Shown here one piece after another: positions 1 through 5,380 of a DNA stretch of 10,910 nucleotides (position 1 is its first letter; the number at the start of each line of letters is the position of its first letter). A program made the translations under genes and the position numbers. The notes under the pieces are model-generated. The model saw only the letters and a list, made by a program, of their open reading frames with translations. It had not been told where the DNA came from and did no database searches. The DNA comes from JAOUEA01 sp041287635 (GTDB lineage Bacteria > Actinomycetota > UBA4738 > HRBIN12): NCBI GenBank assembly GCA_041287635.1, contig JBGGNG010000030.1:1-10910 (forward strand). The letters are read 5' to 3'.

Positions 1-801
1 AGCCCGCAGAGAGAACGTCAGCGGCAGCGGGTGACCGCCTCCTAGCCGCAAGCGGAACCGCCCGTCGTCCTCCACCGCAAGGATGCCGCCGCGAGGATCG
101 AACGCCTCGTCGAGCCACTCGGTCAACGTGTCGATGCGCAAGCCTGCGCCGACCGCGGCCGTGACGATCTCTCCGAGCCCATGGGCGTACTCGACCGACG
201 CCTTCGCCGTGGTGTCGGCGTCGGGGGCGGCGTACGAGCCGGAGGCCTCGAAGCGCTGTGGTTCTGAACCGAGGTACGGGAAGTCGAACTCCAACGGGTC
301 GATGCCACCGACCATCTGCGAGGCCGGATGGAGGTCGATCAGCACGAGCCGCCCCCCGCTGCGCAGCGCCACGGACGCGGAGCGCATCCACGCGTCGATA
401 TCCGCGATCCAACAGAGCACGCCGTACGAGGCGAAGACCAGGTCGAAACGACCCTCGAGCTCGCTCGGCAGATGTTGGGAGTCGGCTTCCACGAAGGCGG
501 CGTCGAGGCCGGCCTGAGCGGCGAGTCCACGAGCCCGTTCCACGGCCACCGCAGAGAAGTCCAGACCCGTCGACCGCGCTCCCAGGCGGGCGAACGACAG
601 CGTGTCGAGCCCGAAGTGGCACTGCAGGTGCAGCACTTCGAGCCCGTCCACGTTGCCCACCGCCGCTCGCACCTCGTTGAGCTCGCGTTCGGCGAGCGAC
701 GAACCGCCCGCCAGGAAACCGGCGACGTCGTAGTAGTCGTCCTGGCCGTGCAGCCCGGCTCGCTCGTCCCACAGGGATCGGTTCAGGTCCGCATCGCTCA
801 C
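1..801 (-). CDS. Class I SAM-dependent methyltransferase (3' end cut by window edge)
   Basis: Reads from a GTG at 801 through 267 codons to the window edge without a stop, so the C-terminus is missing, probably by only a few residues. The fold is that of a cytosolic class I S-adenosylmethionine methyltransferase. Motif I is at about residues 56-68 (VLHLQCHFGLDTL), where the usual D-x-G-C-G is replaced by H-L-Q-C-H-F-G, a recognised variant in a subfamily of small-molecule methyltransferases. The acidic ribose-binding segment TGLDFS is at 78-83, an EADSQHLP segment at 106-112, and the post-motif strand GGRLVLIDLHP at 149-159. The substrate cannot be told. It lies 31 bp downstream of the amidohydrolase on the same strand, so the two probably share a transcript. 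The GTG start is chosen because the MSDADLNRSLWDERA opening fits the family and nothing in frame upstream extends it plausibly. Methyltransferase call is firm; exact role unknown. Confidence 0.85.
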   Translation of the reverse strand, partial: MSDADLNRSLWDERAGLHGQDDYYDVAGFLAGGSSLAERELNEVRAAVGNVDGLEVLHLQCHFGLDTLSFARLGARSTGLDFSAVAVERARGLAAQAGLDAAFVEADSQHLPSELEGRFDLVFASYGVLCWIADIDAWMRSASVALRSGGRLVLIDLHPASQMVGGIDPLEFDFPYLGSEPQRFEASGSYAAPDADTTAKASVEYAHGLGEIVTAAVGAGLRIDTLTEWLDEAFDPRGGILAVEDDGRFRLRLGGGHPLPLTFSLRA

Positions 802-803
802 GC

Positions 804-847
804 GGGGAGCCTATCCCTCGTCACGGGGGAGCCTATCCCTCGTCACG
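804..847. repeat. Perfect 22-bp tandem duplication (2 copies)
   Basis: Copies at 804-825 and 826-847 are identical and directly adjacent. Read on the minus strand, each copy encodes the last residues of the amidohydrolase (R-D-E-G) and its TAG stop. The duplication therefore repeats the gene's terminal codons and stop in the gap before the methyltransferase. The second stop is in the non-translated spacer. It looks like replication slippage; a regulatory role is not evident. Confidence 0.9.
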
Positions 848-2413
848 GCGGAGGACCCGTCCCGCCTGCCGAATGCGGTCGTCCCCTCGCTGCCACGCGA
901 TCGTGCCCCCGACGACCACAGCCTCGAAGCCGTCGGGGAACGCGTGCGGCTGATTGAACGTCGCGCGATCGCCCACGGTGTCGGCGTCGAACAGCACGAG
1001 ATCGGCCCACGCGCCTTCCTCGACGCGCCCCCGATCGGACAGGCCGAAGCGGTCTGCCGGCAGCGACGTCATCGTGCGAACGGCAGCTCTCAGCGAGAGC
1101 ACGCCGTCTCGGACCGCGGGCCCCAGCACGCGGGGGAAGGTCCCGTACGTGCGCGGGTGCACCGGGACGTCGGCCATCGGCCCGTCGGGCGCGATCGAGA
1201 CCGCATCCGAGGCGACCATGATCTCCGGGTCGGCCAGGATCGTGCGCACGTCGTCATCGTGCATCGCGTGGCCGATGCAGGAGGTGCTGGGCTCCTCGAC
1301 CAGCAGCTGGAAGAACGCCTCGGCCGGCTCGACCCCTCGGCGTTCGGCGATCGCCGCGACGTCGAGCCCGTTGCACCCTCGGTCGGCAGTGTCCTCGATC
1401 ACGATCCGCTCCCAGCCGACGCCGTCGACCGACGACTGGAACGCGTCGCCCTCTCCCCGCTCGACCGACGCGATCAGCCGATCGCGGGTGGCGCGGTCGG
1501 CCAGCAACGCCGGGAGCTCGGCGACGGGCGCCCACTCGGGGAGCAGGGACCAGAGCACTGAGGCCCAGGCCGCGTACGGGTACTGGTCGCCGGTCACGTC
1601 GTCGGCGTCGTGCACAAGGGACAGCAGCTCGCTCGCCCGGCCCCACATGTGCGAGGTCTCGCACTTCAGGTGACTCACGTGCACCCCGAGCCCGGCGCGG
1701 CGACCGATCTCGACCGCCTCGTTCACGGCGCGGAAGAGGTGGGCGCCCTCGCCGCGGATGTGCGACGCGTAGATGCCGCCGGCGCGGGCGGCTTCCTCGG
1801 CGAGGCCGACGATCTCCTCGGTCGACGAGTACATGCCGGGCACGTAGATCAGGCCGGTCGACAGGCCGACCGCGCCGGCGTCCATCGCCTCCGCCACCGT
1901 CCGTCGCATCGCGGCGAGCTCCTCGTCGACGGGGCCGCGTCGCTCGAGGCCCATCACGAGCTCGCGCACAGACCCGTGGCCGACCAAGGCCGCGACGTTC
2001 ACGGCGGGCCTCGCTGCCTCGACCCGCTCCAGGAACCCCCCGAACGATCCGAAGTCCAGATCCATCTCGGAGGGGTCTCCTCCTGCCCACGATGCGAGCT
2101 CGGTCGCCGACGATGCCGGGAACGGCGACATCCCGCAGTTGCCCACCACCACGCTCGTCACGCCTTGGCGCAGCGTCGAGGACATCGTCGGATCCACGAG
2201 CGCACCGAGGTCCGAGTGGTTGTGTACGTCGACGAACCCGGGAGCGAGCACGAGCCCGGCGCCGTCGATGCGGTTCGACGCCGGCGGCTCGGCTGCGCCA
2301 TCGTCCCGCGCGATCGCCACCACGCGGCCGCGGTCCACGCCCACCGACGCCCGGTAGGCGGGGGCGCCCGTCCCGTCGACGACCGTGGCCGAGGCGATCC
2401 AGAGGTCGAGCAC
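833..2413 (-). CDS. N-acyl-D-amino-acid deacylase / D-aminoacylase-family amidohydrolase
   Basis: A 526-residue metal-dependent amidohydrolase, normal length for the D-aminoacylase / N-acyl-D-amino-acid deacylase group. These enzymes hydrolyse N-acyl D-amino acids or related cyclic amides. The N-terminal beta-sandwich strand (LDLWIASATVVDGTG) leads into the metal-binding HxH of GFVDVHNHSD (H64, H66). Next come the conserved cysteine in VVVGNCG (C93, metal-bridging in the family), H145 in LVGHGS, H218 in YASHIRGE, H248 in HVSHLK, and the catalytic-type aspartate D403 in VASDAVS. HPRTYGTFPRVLG near 419-431 is also typical. The frame is open much further upstream, but homology begins exactly at the GTG at 2413, and the extension would run antisense through the sulfur operon. 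It is transcribed divergently from that operon and probably together with the methyltransferase. Family is certain; substrate is not. Dihydroorotase-like or dipeptidase activity cannot be excluded. Confidence 0.9.
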   Translation of the reverse strand: MLDLWIASATVVDGTGAPAYRASVGVDRGRVVAIARDDGAAEPPASNRIDGAGLVLAPGFVDVHNHSDLGALVDPTMSSTLRQGVTSVVVGNCGMSPFPASSATELASWAGGDPSEMDLDFGSFGGFLERVEAARPAVNVAALVGHGSVRELVMGLERRGPVDEELAAMRRTVAEAMDAGAVGLSTGLIYVPGMYSSTEEIVGLAEEAARAGGIYASHIRGEGAHLFRAVNEAVEIGRRAGLGVHVSHLKCETSHMWGRASELLSLVHDADDVTGDQYPYAAWASVLWSLLPEWAPVAELPALLADRATRDRLIASVERGEGDAFQSSVDGVGWERIVIEDTADRGCNGLDVAAIAERRGVEPAEAFFQLLVEEPSTSCIGHAMHDDDVRTILADPEIMVASDAVSIAPDGPMADVPVHPRTYGTFPRVLGPAVRDGVLSLRAAVRTMTSLPADRFGLSDRGRVEEGAWADLVLFDADTVGDRATFNQPHAFPDGFEAVVVGGTIAWQRGDDRIRQAGRVLRRDEG

Positions 2414-2523
2414 CGGCGCATCGTAGCCGTGCCGGAAACCGTCGCGGTCGTCGCGGTATTCCCCTCGCGCGGTCCCGACGTCCCTGCCGTGGGGGGTCTC
2501 ACGCCCCCAGCCCACGGGCCTCG

Positions 2524-2565
2524 TCCGTTCGATGCTGACGGTGACGACACAGGGGTACGAACGGA
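2524..2565. promoter_or_regulatory. Candidate operator: 8-bp inverted repeat ahead of the sulfur operon
   Basis: TCCGTTCG at 2524-2531 and CGAACGGA at 2558-2565 are exact reverse complements separated by 26 bases. They lie in the 163-bp divergent gap between the amidohydrolase and the first dsrE gene. A possible -10 box, TACGAA at 2556-2561, overlaps the right arm, and the arm runs into the ribosome binding site. That position would suit a repressor site, but no protein is identified and an 8-bp match could be chance. Confidence 0.3.
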
Positions 2566-2576
2566 AGGGGTACGCC

Positions 2577-2984
2577 ATGAGCACCGACGATCGGCTCTCG
2601 CTGGTCTTGTTCTCCGGCACCGACGACAAGCTGCAGGCCGCCGCGGTGTTGACGGTCGGGGCGGCGGCGATGGCGCGTCCCGTCGACGTCTTCCTGCAGT
2701 ACTGGGCGCTCGACGCGTTCCGGGCCGACCGCATCCTGAAGGACCACGGGGTATCGGCGGAGGCGGGTCCCGAGGGCGAGCGAGCCATGCGCGACCAGGG
2801 CAAGACGCACTGGGGCGAGCTCTTCCGCCAGGCCAAAGACCTCGGTGAGGTGCGCATCCAGGCCTGCGCGGACTCGATGGAGATGCTCCACATCACGACC
2901 GAGGACCTCGATCCGATGGTCGACGGCGTCTGGGGCGTCGCGAGCTTCTTCATGGAAGCCGACGGTCCCGTGACGTTCATCTGA
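2577..2984 (+). CDS. DsrE-family sulfur carrier protein (first gene of sulfur operon)
   Basis: A 135-residue DsrE/DsrF-like protein, likely cytosolic, that probably carries sulfur as a cysteine persulfide. It opens with the family's first strand (LSLVLFSGTDDKLQAA) and has a hydrophobic-aromatic segment VDVFLQYWAL at 36-45. A single cysteine, C97, sits in IQACADSMEML, which aligns with the persulfide-carrying cysteine region of DsrE and DsrE2 proteins. The C-terminus ends VTFI, resembling the VTLFI end of the DsrE2 encoded at the other end of the operon. The ATG at 2577 is chosen because GGAAGGGG (2563-2570) lies 6 bases upstream; an in-frame ATG at 2532 has no such site. TusA begins 19 bases after its stop. 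Membership in the DsrE superfamily is well supported; the exact subfamily is not assigned. Confidence 0.85.
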   Translation: MSTDDRLSLVLFSGTDDKLQAAAVLTVGAAAMARPVDVFLQYWALDAFRADRILKDHGVSAEAGPEGERAMRDQGKTHWGELFRQAKDLGEVRIQACADSMEMLHITTEDLDPMVDGVWGVASFFMEADGPVTFI

Positions 2985-3003
2985 CGACATGGAGGTGGCA
3001 ACG

Positions 3004-3243
3004 ATGACGACGACGGAAGTGACGAGGTCGATCGACGCGAAGGGCATGGCATGCCCCGGCCCGCTGATGACCCTGATCGGCGCGATCCGTGAGGGGCAGG
3101 TCGGCGATGTGATCGAGGTGCTCTCCAGCGACGAAGGCTCGAAGACCGACATCCCGGCGTGGGTCGCCAAGGCCCAGCACGAGCTCATCGAGGTCGTGCC
3201 GGACGACGGGTTCACGCGGTTCATCATCCGGAAGGTGAGGTGA
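3004..3243 (+). CDS. tusA: TusA-family sulfur carrier protein, copy 1
   Basis: A 79-residue TusA (SirA-like) protein, the family's usual size. TusA proteins accept persulfide sulfur on one cysteine and pass it on in tRNA thiolation, cofactor synthesis or sulfur oxidation. The active CPxP motif is seen as GMACPGPL (residues about 15-22), and the closing strand as FTRFIIRK. By hand, the two TusA proteins of this operon match at 32 of 75 ungapped positions. Copy 1 differs from copy 2 in having G between the motif's prolines and V where copy 2 has a second cysteine. The ATG at 3004 is preferred over the ATG at 2989 because GGAGGT at 2991-2996 sits 7 bases before it. The stop lies 6 bases before the flavoprotein gene, implying co-translation. 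The recipient is unknown. Confidence 0.92.
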   Translation: MTTTEVTRSIDAKGMACPGPLMTLIGAIREGQVGDVIEVLSSDEGSKTDIPAWVAKAQHELIEVVPDDGFTRFIIRKVR

Positions 3244-3249
3244 TCGACG

Positions 3250-4434
3250 ATGCCGGCACGCGTCGTGGTGCTGGGGGGCGGCGTCGGCGGCACCCTCGTC
3301 GCGAACCTGCTCGACAAGGAGCTGGGCCGTGACGCGCGCGTGACGGTGGTCGACCCCACCGGCATGCACGACTACCAGCCCGGCTACCTCTACGTCGCGC
3401 TCGGCGAGGCGAAGGGTCATTGGCTGAGCCGCGAGGAGCGCACCCTACTGCGCCCGGGGGTCGACCTCGCGATCGAGAAGGCGGTGCGCATCCATCCCGA
3501 CGCGGGCACCGTCCAGCTCGAGCGGGGCGGGAGCCTCGAATGGGACTACCTGGTGGTTGCGACCGGGTCGCGGCTCGTTCCCGAGCAGATCCCCGGCCTG
3601 TCCGAGGGCGCGTTCGAGTTCTACTCGCTCGACGGCGCAGAGCGGCTGGCGCAGGAGCTCCGCCGGTTCGACGGCGGCCGGCTCAAAGTCGGCGTCGCCG
3701 GCATCCCCTACAAGTGCCCACCGGCGCCCGTCGAGTTCACGTTCATGGTCGAGGAATACCTGCGGCACAAGGGTGTCCGCGACAAGAGCGAGATCGAGCT
3801 GCTCTCGCCGCTGAACCGGGCGTTCACGATCGAGAGCGCCTCGAAGCTGATCCAGCCGTACATGGACGAACGCGGCATCGGACTCACGACGTTCTTCAAC
3901 GTGGAGGCCGTCGATCCGAGCGCCGGCGTGGTCGAGTCGCTCGAGGGGGAGAAGCAGGAGTACGACCTGCTCGTGCTCGTGCCGCCCCACAAGGGGGCCC
4001 AGGTCGTGATCGACTCCGAGCTCGGCGATCCCGGCGGTTGGCTGCCCACCGACAAGCACACGCTCAACGTCGAGGGGCACGAGCGCATCTTCGGACTCGG
4101 CGACGCGACGAACCTGCCGATCTCGAAGTCGGGATCGACCGCGCACTTCGAGGCGCCCGTGATCGCGAGCCGTGTCGCGTCCCTCGTGAACGGCACGGCC
4201 CCGAAGGAGAACTACGGCGGCCGGGTGATGTGCTTCCTCGAGACCGGCAACGGCCAGGCGACGTCGCTGCGGTTCGACTACGACCACCCGCCGGAGCCAC
4301 CGAGGCCCAACCGCGCCTGGCACACCGCCAAGTGGCTGTTCAACCGCATGTACTGGGAGACGGTGCCGCAGGGGCGCATCCCCGAGAACGCGCCGTTCTC
4401 GAAGCCCCCTGCCGACGCCGCGACGAAGGAGTGA
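3250..4434 (+). CDS. sqr: Sulfide:quinone oxidoreductase-like FAD-dependent oxidoreductase
   Basis: A 394-residue flavoprotein of the sulfide:quinone oxidoreductase / flavocytochrome c sulfide dehydrogenase group. Such enzymes oxidise sulfide at FAD and pass electrons to quinone at the membrane surface, releasing sulfane sulfur. The N-terminal dinucleotide fold is VVVLGGGVGGTLVANLL (5-21). The middle FAD segment is DYLVVATGSRLVPEQIPGL (99-117), and the second FAD motif is FGLGDATNLP (281-290). Only two cysteines occur, C156 in GIPYKCPPAP and C328 in VMCFLETG. These fit the two redox cysteines found across SQR types; the third cysteine of some SQRs is absent. The aromatic, basic C-terminal stretch (RAWHTAKWLFNRMYW, about 355-369) could touch the membrane. 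No signal peptide is seen. The start has GAGG 9 bases upstream, inside the end of tusA. An NADH dehydrogenase II-like or other sulfur flavoenzyme role is possible, but the neighbours favour SQR. Confidence 0.85.
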   Translation: MPARVVVLGGGVGGTLVANLLDKELGRDARVTVVDPTGMHDYQPGYLYVALGEAKGHWLSREERTLLRPGVDLAIEKAVRIHPDAGTVQLERGGSLEWDYLVVATGSRLVPEQIPGLSEGAFEFYSLDGAERLAQELRRFDGGRLKVGVAGIPYKCPPAPVEFTFMVEEYLRHKGVRDKSEIELLSPLNRAFTIESASKLIQPYMDERGIGLTTFFNVEAVDPSAGVVESLEGEKQEYDLLVLVPPHKGAQVVIDSELGDPGGWLPTDKHTLNVEGHERIFGLGDATNLPISKSGSTAHFEAPVIASRVASLVNGTAPKENYGGRVMCFLETGNGQATSLRFDYDHPPEPPRPNRAWHTAKWLFNRMYWETVPQGRIPENAPFSKPPADAATKE

Positions 4435-4491
4435 GCGGCTCAAGCAGCGAAGCGATAGCCGATGCGAAGCGATAGCCGATGAAGGAGTGAG
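4425..4491. repeat. 17-bp tandem duplication flanked by an 11-bp direct repeat carrying the ribosome binding site
   Basis: Two perfect adjacent copies of GCGAAGCGATAGCCGAT occupy 4447-4463 and 4464-4480 in the gap after the SQR-like gene. On either side, GAAGGAGTGAG appears at 4425-4435 (last codons and stop of the SQR-like gene) and 4481-4491 (Shine-Dalgarno region of the second tusA). The 61-bp gap thus looks built by local duplication, and the second tusA uses a copy of the preceding gene's 3' end as its ribosome binding site. Confidence 0.85.
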
Positions 4492-4495
4492 TTCG

Positions 4496-4732
4496 ATGGA
4501 CGAGACGATCACCAAGACCCTGGACCTGAAAGGGCTCTCCTGCCCACTGCCGATCGCGAAGACCGCCCAGGCGATCCGTGACCTGCAGCCCGGCGAGCTG
4601 ATCGAGTCTCTCGCCACCGACCCGGGCGCCGTTCCCGATTTCAACGCCTGGTGCACGTCGACGGGCCACGAGCTGATCGAGCAGAGCGAGGACGGCGGCG
4701 TCTACCGCTTCGTGATCAGGAAGAAGGGGTGA
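4496..4732 (+). CDS. tusA: TusA-family sulfur carrier protein, copy 2
   Basis: A 78-residue TusA protein with the canonical motif GLSCPLPIAK (residues about 13-22) and the closing YRFVIRK strand. It carries a second cysteine in NAWC, at the place where E. coli TusA also has a cysteine; copy 1 of this operon lacks it. The probable role is sulfur relay between the SQR-like flavoprotein and the DsrE2 encoded 5 bases downstream. The ATG at 4496 is chosen because AAGGAG at 4482-4487 lies 8 bases upstream. A GTG at 4487 is in frame but overlaps that site. About 43 percent identity to copy 1 without gaps points to an old duplication, or to separate recruitment, rather than a recent copy. Family is clear; its partner is inferred only from gene order. 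Confidence 0.92.
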   Translation: MDETITKTLDLKGLSCPLPIAKTAQAIRDLQPGELIESLATDPGAVPDFNAWCTSTGHELIEQSEDGGVYRFVIRKKG

Positions 4733-4737
4733 GTCCG

Positions 4738-5268
4738 ATGACGGCGATGGAAGCCACGCTCGAAGCGCCCGCGCCGGCGCAGCTCGAGCACGTTTCGCAC
4801 AAGAAGCTCGTGATCATGGCCTGGTCGGGGGACCTCGACAAGATCTGGCCGACGTTCATCCTCGGCACGACCGGCGCGGCCATGGGCATGGAGACCACGA
4901 TCTTCTTCACCTTCTGGGGTCTGTTCCCGCTGGTGCGCAACGAGGTGCACATCACCGGCGAGAACTGGATGCAGAAGATGATGTCGATGATGAATCGCGG
5001 CGGCACCGAGCACCTGAAGCTCGGCAAGATGAACTTCGTCGGCGCCGGACCCGCGATGATGAAGAAGCTCGCCGAGGAGCACCACGTCGCATCGCCCGAC
5101 GAGCTGCTCGAGGTCGCCCGCGATCTCGGGGTGCACCTCGTGCCCTGCCAGATGACGATGGATCTGCTCGGACTCACGAAGGACGACCTGATCGACGGGA
5201 TCGAGGAGCCCGCCGGGGCCACAACCGCCCTGCTCGAGGCACAGGACGCCGTGACACTGTTCATCTGA
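4738..5268 (+). CDS. dsrE2: DsrE2-type sulfurtransferase / peroxiredoxin-family protein
   Basis: A 176-residue DsrE/DsrF/DrsH-like protein of the DsrE2 type. A variable 20-residue head precedes KKLVIMAWSGDLDKIWPTFI. Then comes a hydrophobic region (about 38-66, with TTIFFTFWGLFPLV) that may associate with the membrane. A methionine-rich segment (QKMMSMMNRGG, 80-90) follows, and the conserved cysteine C137 lies in HLVPCQMTMDLLGL. This cysteine region is the hallmark of DsrE2, found beside tusA and rhodanese genes in sulfur-oxidising bacteria such as Allochromatium vinosum, where the cluster moves sulfur in the cytoplasm. Here no rhodanese is present and the SQR-like protein takes its place. 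AAGGGG just before the tusA stop serves as the ribosome binding site; the genes are 5 bases apart. It is the last gene of the operon, followed by the hairpin at 5327-5363. Confidence 0.92.
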   Translation: MTAMEATLEAPAPAQLEHVSHKKLVIMAWSGDLDKIWPTFILGTTGAAMGMETTIFFTFWGLFPLVRNEVHITGENWMQKMMSMMNRGGTEHLKLGKMNFVGAGPAMMKKLAEEHHVASPDELLEVARDLGVHLVPCQMTMDLLGLTKDDLIDGIEEPAGATTALLEAQDAVTLFI

Positions 5269-5326
5269 TCGGGGTGTGGACCGCGCCGTCGTCGCGACCA
5301 CCCCCCTGGAAGCCTCGACGGCGCGT

Positions 5327-5363
5327 GCGCCGGGCGGCGGCTGTACCCCCCGCCGCCCGGCGC
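5327..5363. terminator. Bidirectional terminator hairpin between convergent genes
   Basis: A perfect 14-bp stem, GCGCCGGGCGGCGG at 5327-5340 pairing with 5350-5363, encloses a 9-base loop. It lies in the 112-bp gap between the convergent dsrE2 and histidine kinase genes. No T tract follows on either strand, as is common for actinobacterial terminators. The position and the fully GC stem make it a likely stop for both transcripts. Confidence 0.8.
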
Positions 5364-5380
5364 TCATCGATGTCGGTGTG

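Noticed and set aside
1610..2848. 412-codon plus-strand frame opposite the amidohydrolase
   Set aside because: Histidine- and arginine-rich composition mirrors the opposite coding strand, it overlaps the dsrE gene in another frame, and it shows no recognisable domain.
2414..3052. Upstream extension of the amidohydrolase frame, open to 3052 on the minus strand
   Set aside because: The extra 213 residues are serine- and arginine-rich without family similarity and run antisense through the dsrE and tusA genes; family homology begins at the GTG at 2413.
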